A DNA stretch of 64,000 nt. Source: Rhynchonema sp. JSB1_4. Lineage: Eukaryota > Nematoda > Chromadorea > Monhysterida > Xyalidae. Below the pieces are notes generated by a model. It was not told the DNA's origin. It saw only the letters and a list, made by a program, of their open reading frames with translations, and did not search any database. Positions 1 to 10,679 of the stretch are shown here, piece after piece. A program made the position numbers and the translations under genes. The stretch spans positions 62,001 to 126,000 of the forward strand of contig JASAMV010006278.1 in assembly GCA_030248065.1 (NCBI GenBank), in the 5' to 3' direction. The stretch's first letter is position 1. Every line of letters starts with the position of its first letter.

Positions 1-36
1 CAGAATGCGCGAGTGCTAGGGGTCGATGTTTCAAGG

Positions 37-128
37 GCTTTCACCTCAGCCCGAGCTCTGGTCATCAAAGACATAGAAAAACAGAAGGACGGGACTTGCA
101 ACCGTCTGAGGCTTTCACCTCAGCCCGA
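37..128. repeat. Short imperfect direct duplication
   Basis: The segment GCTTTCACCTCAGCCCGA occurs at about 37-54 and again at about 111-128, followed in both copies by a near-identical CTCTGG(T/A)CATCAA. The spacing is 74 bases. No gene was recognised in 1-600 and the function is unknown. Confidence 0.6.
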
Positions 129-599
129 ACTCTGGACATCAATTATACAAGAACGTGATATGGCAAAGATTATTCATGACGTAAAATTATAATCTTTGCC
201 AATTAAAAATGGGCGAAGGAGCAAAAAACACTCAGCTAACTAAAAGCTTTTGGCCGCGCATGAATTGCCATGCACGAGAAAATGACGCAAAAGTGTAGCA
301 TGTCAGGCAGGACTGAAAATGATAGCAACACCAACAGCTGAAACGAAGCTGAAAACAAATACATGGCACTCTCCGGTCAGGCAACCGCAACACGAACATT
401 GAAGTCAGTCCTGTCTGACACACCACACTCTATCTTGACTAAAAATTATGTCATTCGTATTCGAACTCCAATAAAAAATGCTGTGAACCAAAAAATGCGT
501 GTCCGCACGTATCCATTCTCGGGTGCGAAAAAGAATTCAACAATTGGACCGGTTATTCTCAGTAAAAGAGAGAGACTGATTTTTCAGCGTGAGAGGAGA

Positions 600-722
600 C
601 GCAGAGATAAAAGGATTCGTAACCGGCCCGACCCCCGACCCGACGGACCAAAACTCCGGCCGGCCCGATTTGAAAGTCCAAAATCGCGACCCAGCCCGAG
701 CCTAAGGTCGCCCCGACCCGAG
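600..722. repeat. GGCCCGA-rich interspersed repeat fragment
   Basis: This is a run of GGCCCGACC-type units with AAAATCGCGACC spacers. It belongs to the same family as the blocks at 1705-2178, 2638-3072 and 9955-10052 and those in 11.0-13.4 kb. The open reading frame across it (363-836) is compositional and shows no domain. Confidence 0.6.
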
Positions 723-828
723 TTTGGGTTCAAAGGAAAAAATGGTCAAAAAAGCCAAAATTTCCAAAAATTTTCTTGGAAAACCATGTTCATGTTATTC
801 GGTTTCTGTGAATCGGGTCCATCAGATC

Positions 829-1228
829 CAGTGTAGTTCCTGGTCCGGAGGGGGAGATAGCGGACCCCCCGTTTTTTTCGGAGGGGGAGATAGTGTACCC
901 CCGAGGGGGGGGAAGGGGGGGGGGGGAAGACCCAAATTCGGGAAAAAGTCACTTTTTGAGGTAGAAAATTTGACCTACTTTTGCCCCTTTTTCGAAAAAA
1001 TTCTTCATAAAAAGGGTATTTTGGCGACTTTTGAGAACATTGACCTGAAAATCGCACATTTTAAGCCTAAAAATACCCATTTTAGGCCTAAAAATGGCCA
1101 TTTTAGGCAAAAATTGGGGGAGATAGTGTACCCAGAGGGGGAGATAGGGGGATAGTGTACCACCCGAGGGGGAGATAGCGTACCCGAGGGGGGGGGACCC
1201 CCCCCTCCCCCCCCCAGGAACTACACTG
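829..1228. mobile_element. hAT-like non-autonomous DNA transposon with perfect 8-bp TSD
   Basis: The ends are inverted copies of CAGTGTAGTTCCTGG (left at 829, right ending 1228). The element is flanked by an exact 8-bp direct duplication, ATCAGATC, at 821-828 and 1229-1236. An 8-bp duplication and CAGTG-type termini are the hallmark of hAT-superfamily insertion. The 400-bp interior is GC-rich and encodes no transposase. A shorter relative sits at 5188-5412. Confidence 0.85.
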
Positions 1229-1253
1229 ATCAGATCCCACAAAAATGTTCGTA

Positions 1254-1643
1254 TACCGTATTCCCTAAAATAGAGCCCCCAAAAATACAGCCCCCCTAAA
1301 AGGGGTCAGTGAAAAAATAGAGCCCCCAAAAATACAGCCCCCCCCCAACTTGGAATTCCCCCGCTTGGGGGTCGTAAAGTGAAGTTCCTGTATAAGACAC
1401 CTTGTGTACAACGTTTGTGGTTGAGTGTATGATGACGTAAAGCCTTTTATGGAAGATCTGCACCTAAAAACACTCAATAATGACCAGTAACACCCTGACA
1501 GAACTCCATTTTAGGGGTATTTTTGGAACATTTTTTTGAGATTTTGGGCAGCGAAAAAATACAGCCCCCCCAAAAAAATACAGCCCCCCTAAAAGGGGTC
1601 AGTGAAAAAATACAGCCCCCCTTGTATTTTAGGTTTTACGGTA
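1254..1643. mobile_element. Foldback element with TACCGTA ends (copy 1)
   Basis: The element starts TACCGTATTCCCTAAAATAG and ends with the inverse, TATTTTAGGTTTTACGGTA. It contains repeated units of ATAGAGCCCCC, ATACAGCCCCC and AAAAGGGGTCAGTGAA. Related elements lie at 10237-10667 and 13833-14224. There is no coding capacity and I see no convincing target duplication. Confidence 0.65.
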
Positions 1644-1704
1644 CTCTGCGCGAAGCGCAATTTTTTGGAGATTTTTGGTCAAAAAGGCGTTTTTGGCTTG
1701 AAAT

Positions 1705-3072
1705 TTGAGCAATCCGGACCAGATGTGGGAATCGGGCCGGCCGGGCCCGGCCCGAACCTCGGGGCGGGCCGGGGCGCGGTTTTCCGCCCGAACGGTCGGG
1801 GCGGGCCGGGCCGACTTTTCGGACTGTCGGGCCGGGCCGGGCCGGGGTGGCCGGCCCGAAAAGGCCCGACATCATCGAATTTCAATAAAAAATCGTGATT
1901 TTTTAGGCTAAATTTGCCAAAATTTCTCGCGATTCTGCAAATAAGTACCGACTTCCACTATTATCAGGTATTTCTAAGCCAAAAAACAGTAATTTTTGCA
2001 CCAAAAAATTGCTTCAAAATATCATCAGAAAAAGTCGGGCCGAAAAAATCGGGCCGGGCCGGGCCGGGCCGAGTTTTTTCCATCGGGCCGGGCCGGGCCG
2101 GACTTCCCGGCCCGAACTGTCGGGCCGGGCCGGGCCGGGCCGAGGTAACCCGGCCCGATTCCCACCTCTGATCCGGACCAGTGTAGTTCTTGGTCAGGGT
2201 GTTAACGATAGATAGATTGGGACCCCAAATGTGTTGACGATAGATAGATGACCCAAGTCCGAAATCTGGGGGGGGTCGACCCAAACTTGTTGGCGATAGA
2301 TAGATGGTGGGGGGTCGCCAAAAATCAAGGTATAGTATAGTGCATTAAGTAGGTAATAATGTATAAATATTAATGAACATGTATATAGATGTACTAAATC
2401 CTCGCGTAGCGCGCGATTTTTTTGCTTATTTGGGGCAAAAAATACCGATTTTGAGCCATTTTGAGTCAAAAATGTCCATTTTGGGGTCGATTGTTGTTGA
2501 CGATAGGTAAATTGTTCCCAGAATTTGTTGACGATAGATGGATTTCCCCATATGTGTTGACGATAGATAGATGAAATCAAAAAGTGTTGACGATAGATAG
2601 ATGAATTTGGGGGGACCCCCCCCCAAGTACTACCCTGATCTGGACCAAAGGTCGCAATCGGGCCGGGTTCGTCAGATAGACAATATTGGTTTCCTTTCTT
2701 GCCGAATCCGTCAGAAATTTTAGTATTTTTGACAAAAAATCCCTACTTTTTCAGTAAGGTAGGTAAGTCACTTCAGAAGCTTCGGGCTCGAGCCAAAAGC
2801 CCAAAATCGCGGCCCGGCCCGATTGCGAGTTGCGACCTCTGATCCGGACTGGCCGGCCGCGGCCCGACCCGGCCCGAACCTCCAAATCTGCGGCCCGAAC
2901 TTCCAAATCTCCGGCCCAGCCCAGCCCAAGCCAAAGTTAAAAATCCGGCCCGGCCCGATTCTAATCTGGAGGAGAAATCCAGGACCCCTTTTTCGAAAGC
3001 CGACCTGGAGCCCTGCACCGTCCCGGCCGGGCCGAGCCGACTTTACCCCGGCCCGTTTCCAATCTCTCACTA
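1705..3072. repeat. GGGCC-array repeat block, interrupted by a hAT-like insertion
   Basis: GGGCCGGGCC arrays alternate with AT-rich spacers, and the typical termini TCGCAATCGGGCC and GATTGCGACCTCT are present. The block is split at 2179-2637 by a younger insertion. Several reading frames on both strands cross it, but they are products of base composition with no conserved domain. Confidence 0.65.
2179..2637. mobile_element. hAT-like element carrying a GTTGACGATAGATAG minisatellite
   Basis: The left end is CAGTGTAGTTCTTGG and the right end is its imperfect inverse. It is flanked by ATCCGGAC (2171-2178) and ATCTGGAC (2638-2645), a 7/8 match for an 8-bp target duplication. The interior holds at least five copies of GTTGACGATAGATAGATG near both ends. 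It was inserted into an older GGGCC repeat, so it is the younger of the two. Confidence 0.75.
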
Positions 3073-3115
3073 CCGTTTTGATTATTCGATGCTTTTTCCA
3101 GCATCAATCAATACA

Positions 3116-6100
3116 ATGTCGTTGTCGTCCGAGAATGTCAACGTGACCGATGCAAGAGCAGCGGAAGGGCAACAAAATGGCGAAGTGGCAAAGGGCGCCG
3201 CCGAGTCGAAAGGCAACAAGAAGAGCAAGAAGAAAGGCGGAGCTACGAAAGAAGCGTCCACGAGCAGCGATGACCCGCTGTTGATGTCACATAAGGTTTG
3301 TGCTTCGGTGATTGTTGTCAGAAGAGGAAGACAAAAGCATAACAAAACCAAACAAGTTTCTCGCATTTCGTCGAAAACCCAAACGGAGGGGCTGCTTGTT
3401 ATGCTTTTCTGTTGGGGCCGGCCCGCCCGGCATTCAGGGGTCCTTTTTTGAATGCGGTAGGTAAGATAAGTAAGATAACGATTATTATGGTGTGATTTGG
3501 AGCAGAGGAATTTTCCATTTTCATTTCTGATGTTTGTCTGTCAATGGAATCAAAGCTTTTCTATTTTCACAGGAGAAGATGCGCGAGAACATCGATGCGT
3601 TGACGGCGATGACATTGCAGAACAGCAGCACGGCGGCGAAGGACATGGAGGAGGCGAAGAAGCACAAGTATCAATTCTGGGACTCACAGCCGGTGCCGAA
3701 AATTGGTGGGTGTCTAAAATTGCGGTAGATGCTCGTGGTCGATCGATAGCATGTAAACAACTATTAATGAAACATCACTCAACCAACAGACGAGCAAATC
3801 GACGCGAACGAGCCGATCGAAGCCGACCGTGATGTGGGTGAGATTCGCGAAGTGCCCTATTCGCTGCCGGGCGGATTCAATTGGGTTGATGTGAATATGG
3901 ACGATGAAAAAGAAGTGCGTCGTACTTCAATTTAGAGTGGCTCATGGGCTTGCACGGTGATTGACTGACATAACAGCGTATTGATTGACATCACATACTT
4001 GACTGGTTCAAGTTTAAAGAAAAACTACGCCAACACGAGCCCGATTTCGGAGGTGGTGTGTTCACAAAACACAATGAAAGAGAAAATCATAATGTAGCCT
4101 GTTGTATTCCACAACGTGTAACCAGTGATGTAGTTGAGTTGGTCCGAGCAAGAAAGCTAGCTAGCTGGAGGGGTCCGGCACAAGAAAGCTAGCTGGCTAG
4201 CCGGGTACCCCGATTTGGGGGGTATTGGTCCAGAAGTCAAAAACAGGGGTATAAAATATGGTCTAAATTATGCCAAAATAAGCCTTAAAATGCGTATTTT
4301 TGTGCACGTGTGAGAAAATTTGAACGAATTTGACCATTTTGGTCCATAAAATGGTAATTTTGGCACTAAAATCAACACTTTTCTTACTTGATGACCGGAG
4401 CAAGAAAGCTAGCTGGCCAGTTTGGGGGGGTATGGGTTTCGGAGCAAGAAAGCTACCTAGCAGTTGGGGGGGGTAATACCCCCATACCCCCCAACCACAT
4501 CACTGCGTGTAACATTTCCCAAATGAGCAGCCACGTGTGAATGTTTCACTGATCTCCCACCTCCGAAATCGGGCTCGTGTTGGCGTAGTGTTACTATACA
4601 TTTGATTGAATCATTGCTTACTCTCAGTAATCCGTTTAATAAACACGATTAGGCCAAGCGCCTGCAAAAACTAACAATGCTTATGTATCAAGCTCTTATT
4701 TTCCGAAAGATCTTTTTGGTTCAGAACCGAATGACAAAATAATCGTTTGTTTTTCAGTTGACCGAACTGTACCTTTTGCTCAATGAAAACTACGTGGAGG
4801 ATGATGATCACATGTTTCGTTTCGATTACAGTCCGGAGTTTCTGCAATGGTTGGTTTTTTTATGTTGTTGTTTGGGAAGCTGCTTTTAGTCGCGAGCGTA
4901 AACATGTCTCGTGACAATGCCATGCCAATTTAGCAACGACAACGACACGACACCATAATTTTGAAAACGCCTTTGTTCATTAGCCTGATTCGTTCCATTC
5001 AATGCAGTTGCTTGTTGCGGGCCTGCCACCCTCCAAGGGGTACGTACCCAAAAAGCAAAAGCATATAGTGGTCATTTTAGGCCCGGCAAACTACGATGAA
5101 AACCTCAAAAAGTTTATTTTGCAGTGAAATCACAAGCAAAAACACCCTTCCTTCGATATTTTTGCGTGAGGGGTATCCTGCGCCAGCCAGTGTAGTTCCT
5201 GGTCCGGAGGGGGAGATAGAGGACCCTCCGTTTTTTTTCGGAGGGGGAGATAGTGTACCCCCGAGGGGGGAAGGGGGGAAGATCCAAATTCAGGAAAAAG
5301 TCACTTTTTGAGGTAGAAAATTTGACCTATTTTTGCCCCTTTTTGGAAAAAATTCTTCATAAAAAGGATATTTTGGCGACTTTTGAGAACATTGACCTCA
5401 GGAACTACACTGGCACCAGCACCAGGTTTAGCCCCGCCCCCCCTCGGTATTCTGCATGCATCTATGGTTGCGCATGAAAAGAAACCTGTTTTTTGTCAAA
5501 AAAAGTGTTTTTTCGGTTTTGGAGGTAGAAAAAAACCGCAGCTGCCTGGAACTTTTTTCAGAAGCATGTTTCGCTAAATTCAGAAAATAGTTTCATGAGC
5601 CAGACTTTTTTTAGAAGGTGCGAGGTGTAAACGTGCTTTATTTTGATCGTCTTGGTCGTTATGAGTCTCAAAAACACTAATATGCCATTACACTGGGATG
5701 AGCTAACGTTCTATGGGCCGAAAACACGTTATTTTGGGTTCCCCTATCCCTACTACACACGGTTCCTTACCGATTTTTTCGGAAATTTTTCAAAAATATA
5801 AAAAAACCGTTTTTTTCGCAAGTGTACTTGCGGAACGACCCAGACACATTCTGAATAGCTTTATTGTTCGAAATCGAAATAATTTTCGATATATTGTGTG
5901 GTTACAGGGCGCTCAAACCACCGGGCTGGCTGCCGCAATGGCATTGTGGTGTGCGCGCACAATCAAACAATAAATTGTTGGCTTTTATTAGCGCTGTGCC
6001 ATGTACGATTCGTGTCGTTGACAAGTTGGTCATTTTTTTAAATATTCTAAGTCGAAGAAGTTGTTTGGTTCAGTCAGATCTAGATCACGCGTCTCACAAA

Positions 6101-9100
6101 TATTTGTTTCGGCTGCTGCCCAATCGCTGACTAACTTTGCGCTTTTGCACAAACAGCGATGTTTTACGCGAACAGAAAACCAGTTTGTGTGCGTTTTGTT
6201 TGTCGCTTGGATATTGCCGTTCACTAATAAAAATTTTCAAAAATAAATTTGTTCAATAATAAAAAATGGTCAAATTTTTTCCTGAAATGTAAAGCGGGAA
6301 AGTGACGGGGCAGTGGCGCTGCGTTGCGCGATCGCACACAAAGCATGCAGTCACCGAAATGTTTCAGACCCGCAGCAACGTGGGTGCTCTGCTAGATTAT
6401 TTTCAGCTGAAAATGTTTTGTGAGAATCACAAATAGCACAGTGGTTAGGAGTGAACGTGAAAATCAGGATTAATTTGATGAATTCTTATATGGTCATTGT
6501 GCGACCAATACAAAAATCATTGTTTTCATTTGCAGGGTGCGACCAATGGTCGAGATCAACTTTCTGTGTGTGCACAAGAAGTTGCGATCTAAGCGCGTCG
6601 CACCAGTGCTGATACGCGAGATCACGCGTCGCGTCAATCAACAGGGCATATTCCAGGCCGTGTTCACCGCCGGCATTGTCATTCCCAAACCGGTCGCCAC
6701 CTGTCGGTTAGTGTGTGTATTCTATCCACTTAGTTGGATGGTGGTGGATGAGGTGTCTGTCCAAGTTTTCTTCGTGCAATTTGCATTCTGGTGCAATTTG
6801 CATTCTAGTTCTAGTTCTACCTAGAGTTCGGTTTATAGGTAACCTGCTTTTTAGAATCGCCAGAAAACGTAGTGATAGTGATTCACGCACGAATCCTGCG
6901 TTCAGGTATTGGCATCGACCGCTGAACCCAAAAAAGCTGATCGAGGTGGGATTTTCGTATCTGTCGCGTAACATGACCATGCAGCGGACGCTCAAACTCT
7001 ACAAATTGCATGAGGTCCGTTCGCCTATACGGTGCTGACATTCTGGTTTTTAAATTTTCGTTTTAATTTCAATACAATCCAGGAGCCACACATAGCCGGA
7101 TTTCGTGCGATGAAAGCGGACGACATACCCGGGGCCTACAGATTGTTGACCGATTATTTGAAGCAGTTCGATCTGGTGCCCATGTACACGGTAGAGGAAT
7201 TCACACATTTCTTCATACCGCGGCCCAACGTTATCGATAGTTATGTGGTGGAGGTTGGTGTAGAGCAGGTGGCTACTTTGGCGCGGCGGGTAGGGGTGTA
7301 ACTGGAATTTTTGGGGTTGTGGGGGGAGAGCTTGTGGCGGGTAGTTTATACTTGCGTATACCAGAATGGGGCGGGTAGGGGATAGTGCACCAGGCTGGAG
7401 GTAGCGCAGTGGTATCGTTGGGGGAGAGAGGAGTTACCCCCTTAGTATCCGGTATCCTGATTTTTTCACCCAGGGGTATCCGGTATCCTGACTTTTTGTC
7501 CAGGGGTATCCTACCCTAAAATTTTTCCGAAAACCGTAAAATCGCCCATTTTACCTCTAAAATGCTCAAAATCGCTTGCTGGCGCAAGCATAACCCCAAA
7601 AATGACCGTTTTTTCGCTTCCAACACCAATTTTGCTCAATTTTCCTCTAAAAATTGACCTTTTTTGAACAACAACCCCCTGGGTATCCGAGATTTTTTAT
7701 TTTGGGAGGCAACCCCCCTGGTGTCCGAGATTTTTCATTTTGGGTATCCGGTATCCGAAAATTTTGGATTTTGGGTATCTGGTATCCTGACTTTTTGATT
7801 TCCCAACGACACCACTGAGGTAGAGTACCATTGCAATGGGGGACCCAACAGCCACACCACGGCTGTAGATGTAGAGCGGTTTTTACGGAACCTTTGGCAC
7901 AACTTCAGCACGTTTCGAATCTTACATTTGCGACCTGGCAGTGCATAAAACCTACGCACGCCTGTGCCTTTGGGTGACCTCATCATTACCGTGACTATGT
8001 GGTGCATTCACACTGACGATGGCCTGGTGCATCGCCTTTCTGTAAAAACAGGTCAAAAGAAATCGGTGACCAAGACATGTTGCGCAACCCATGTTGATTT
8101 TGGCTAGAACCGTAAAAGAGTCAAAATTTACGGTGGTCTGTTTTGATTGTGGTGATTATTGTCCAACTGCAGCTGTCATCAAGTAACAACTGTGTTGCAT
8201 TGCAGCGGGACGGCGTGATCACCGACTTTGCCAGTTTCTACACGTTGCCATCGACGATCGTCAGTCACAAACGATACAAGACCATACAAGCCGCTTATTC
8301 GTTCTTCAATGTTGCTGGCAGTGTCTCGTGGGAGGAGCTCATCTCGGACACGCTCTGCGCTGCTAAAAAAGTGACTTTTATTTTCGTTCGGTTCTGTTTG
8401 TTCTTTGTTTTTGTGTAATTGTGTTCTTGTTGTCAGTACAAACTGCCCATCCAATATTGTAAATTTACTGATAATTGGCTTACGATCAGCGTAAAACATT
8501 TGTCAGCTCTATGGGAAAAAGTTTTACGCTGACCTAGTTTGGTGGCGTCCGTATCTTTCCAAAAAAATTTCCGATCTAAAAAACGTCACTTGATGCGCAA
8601 GAGCCAGCCCGGTCACCAGGTGCTGTTGTCGTCGTTGATGGCAGGTAGCGCCTGTTTTATTGCAAACAACAACATCTGGGAATAACGGCCATGCAAGATT
8701 TGTATGAGTGCCCAATTTTGACTATTCTCATGTTTTTCTCCTTGCAGAGCGACTACGACGTGTTCAACGCGCTGGATTTGATGGAGAACGCGAAATTTCT
8801 CAAGAAACTCAAATTCGGCATCGGCGACGGCAACCTGCAGTATTATTTGTACAACTGGCGTGTGCCTGCCATGCAGTCCGAGAAAGTATGGCTGGTTGTG
8901 ATGTTGGGTCATTATTGCTTCAGTCACTTCATAGTTCACCGAACGCAAAACCAGCTCTTGAGTGTTTTTGGAGTCAAGTGGCCACCTGGTGCACTGCCTG
9001 TTTGTAAAAACCGTTTGAAACGGGCAACGAAAAAGCGCATTGCGGCGTGAATCACATGGAGGCGTGGTGTGTGGCAGGAGTCAACTAAATCAAGACAGGG

Positions 9101-9361
9101 CTATGCTTGTTGTTTTACATCCACTACTGCACGGCCATTTCATGCACATTCGGCCCATGGTGACCATGCGCAGCATGTTCCTTATTTTCTGAGCATACCG
9201 TCTTATTAAAACGGTTTTATTTTAATGGTATGCAAGAAAGTTAAAAGATACATGATACGAATACGAACTCCAAACAAAGGATCATGGTTGGTTCCACTAT
9301 GGTCGTGCTTACAACACGCAAACATTGCGCTGATTTACAGATCGGTCTGGTTCTTCAATAG
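3116..9361 (+). CDS. NMT: Glycylpeptide N-tetradecanoyltransferase (N-myristoyltransferase)
   Basis: This enzyme transfers myristate from myristoyl-CoA to N-terminal glycines of cytosolic proteins. My model has 11 exons: 3116-3295, 3573-3705, 3790-3914, 4758-4849, 5908-6024, 6536-6706, 6906-7014, 7083-7253, 8206-8370, 8748-8885 and 9341-9361, giving 473 residues with all phases consistent. The basic N-terminus (NKKSKKKGG) is the usual ribosome-targeting tail. Both family signatures are present: EINFLCVHK in exon 6 and [16 protein letters not shown] in exon 10. [16 protein letters not shown] and NALDLMEN also match the family. The C-terminus IGLVLQ, whose terminal carboxylate is catalytic in known NMTs, comes from a 21-nt last exon. 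An upstream in-frame ATG at 3089 is possible; 3116 was preferred because it gives a typical MSLSSEN start. Introns hold several transposons. Confidence 0.95.
4123..4505. mobile_element. hAT-like non-autonomous element in NMT intron 3, perfect 8-bp TSD
   Basis: The inverted termini are CAGTGATGTAGTTG and its complement. It is flanked by the exact 8-bp duplication CGTGTAAC at 4115-4122 and 4506-4513. The 383-bp interior carries four GAGCAAGAAAGCTAGC-like units (two near the left end, two near the right) and no open reading frame of note. The perfect duplication suggests a recent insertion. Confidence 0.85.
5188..5412. mobile_element. hAT-like element in NMT intron 4 (deleted relative of 829-1228)
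   Basis: It starts CAGTGTAGTTCCTGGTCCGG and ends CAGGAACTACACTG. The flanks GCGCCAGC (5180-5187) and GCACCAGC (5413-5420) match at 7 of 8 bases. Internal sequence (GGAGGGGGAGATAG, GAAAAAGTCACTTTTTGAGG) is shared with the 829-1228 element, of which it is an internally shortened version. Confidence 0.8.
7407..7817. mobile_element. hAT-like element in NMT intron 8
   Basis: The termini are CAGTGGTATCGTTGGG and CCCAACGACACCACTG. The 8-bp flanks AGGTAGCG (7399-7406) and AGGTAGAG (7818-7825) match at 7 of 8. The interior has many copies of GGTATCCGGTATCCTGA and TTTTTGTCCAGGGGTATCC. The same internal motif recurs at 62057-62218 and at 62952-63095. Confidence 0.75.
7990..8056 (-). repeat. Dispersed GGTGCACCAGGTCATCG-type repeat (minus copy)
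   Basis: This copy reads GGTGCATTCACACTGACGAT and CCTGGTGCATCGCC on the plus strand. It is one of about 20 diverged copies of a roughly 60-bp family scattered through introns and spacers of this window (see findings). Confidence 0.5.
8477..8537. repeat. Short palindrome of the ACGCTGGTCAAAA family
   Basis: The inverted halves are ACGATCAGCGTAAAAC and GTTTTACGCTGACC, separated by about 25 bases, inside NMT intron 9. The core resembles the TTTTACGCTGGTCAAAA element seen at many other sites in the window. Confidence 0.5.
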
Positions 9362-10236
9362 CAGCTGACGACGACAGCTTGGATGTGAACATGATGTCTG
9401 CGTGCGATTACATCAGAAGATCTGTGATCTCCTGTTTTTCCAATGCCTTTTTTCATTTTTGCTTTCTCGTCGCACTTATGGAACCATATTTATACAGAAT
9501 AGTATTCCCGTAAATCGTATTATTTTACCAGTTGTTATTTTCACTGACAGTGGAACGCCAGAATAATTTTTTTCACAAGAGCGGCTGCTTCATCTGTGTG
9601 ACAATGCTCTTCTCAATTTTTTTCGATTGGCTTTCGATTTTCTGATGTTATATTTTTCTTTTCACAGCCGTCAAATTGTTATTATGATTGGTATCATATC
9701 GGGATCCGAGTCAAATCTATTCGATAAGTTTGCTTGTGCTTGTTGCTCATTTCGATTGTGACTTTAGTGAATGATAAAATTGATTATTTCCAAGTTTGGC
9801 GCTTTTTACTTGTTGGGTTGAGCTCAGAATCGGTGTTGGTCGTGGACGGTTTTCGCCGTTTTATCTTCTGGTTTTACCGTGGCCCCAGCCAGCATTCCTC
9901 TCCTCCACCGCGTATTGAAAGAGAATTGCGTCGCGGTTGCATCATCGTTCGTTATCAGAGGCCAGAGATCGGGAACGGGCCGCGATTTTGGAGTTGGTCG
10001 ACCGGGCCGGAGATTTGGGGGGACCGGGCCGAGCAGCCCGGCCCGGTATGCCTAAATTTGAACGAAATTACCATTTTTTGAACCAAAATTTTTGCGCTTC
10101 GCGCAATAACATTTCCTAGTTCTTGATCTTTTCAGTCATCGTTTTGAAGAAAGAAGCAGTAGCTACCCATACCCAGGCCTTTGCTTTGCAGCAATCAACC
10201 TACTGTACCACCAAAAAAGCCTGCCTGCAATCAACC
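9362..10236. other. Intergenic spacer with one GGGCC repeat
   Basis: No coding exon was recognised after the NMT stop codon. A GGGCC/GGAGATTTGGGG repeat with the usual CAGAGATCGGGAACGGGCC start lies at about 9955-10052. The rest is AT-rich unique-looking sequence. Confidence 0.5.
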
Positions 10237-10667
10237 TACCGTAAAAACCTAAATACAGCCCCCCCCCGGAATAGAGCCCCCCCGTAATACAGCCCCCCCC
10301 AAAAAGGGGTCAGTGAATTAATAGAGCCCCCCAACGGAATAGAGCCCCCCCCATAAGTAACATCCCCCTATACAGTAGTGTATTAAGGCTTGATAGTGGT
10401 GCACAGGTACATTTATGCACGTTTGTTGTTCGTTCAGAGCACATACTACGCCTCTTATTGGCAAATAGACACGAATAAATGCGATTACAATCGAAAAAAC
10501 ATCCTTTCAAACCCCTTTTTAGGGGTTTTTGGGGGGTATTTCTGGGAACAATTTTTCAGGTTCGGATCAGTGAATTAATAGAGGCCCCCCCGGAATAGAG
10601 CCCCCCCCAAAATGGGGTCAGTGAATTAATAGAGCCCCCCCCCCCTTCTATTTAGGTTTTTACGGTA
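10237..10667. mobile_element. Foldback element with TACCGTA ends (copy 2)
   Basis: It begins TACCGTAAAAACCTAAATAC and ends TATTTAGGTTTTTACGGTA, an almost perfect inverted terminal repeat. It contains repeated ATAGAGCCCCC and AATGGGGTCAGTGAATTAAT units, as in copies 1254-1643 and 13833-14224. No coding capacity. Confidence 0.75.
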
Positions 10668-10679
10668 CCTACTGTAGTA

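Noticed and set aside
363..2284. Arg/Pro/Gly-rich reading frames on both strands
   Set aside because: They are shadows of GGGCC arrays and transposons, with no start context, domain or splice pattern.
6420..6465. tRNA-like A-box (TAGCACAGTGGTTAGGAG)
   Set aside because: No matching B-box or cloverleaf follows at the right distance.
8886..9050. Read-through extension of the NMT reading frame
   Set aside because: It begins at a good GTATGG donor and replaces the invariant NMT C-terminus with unrelated sequence; the exon at 9341-9361 restores the family ending.
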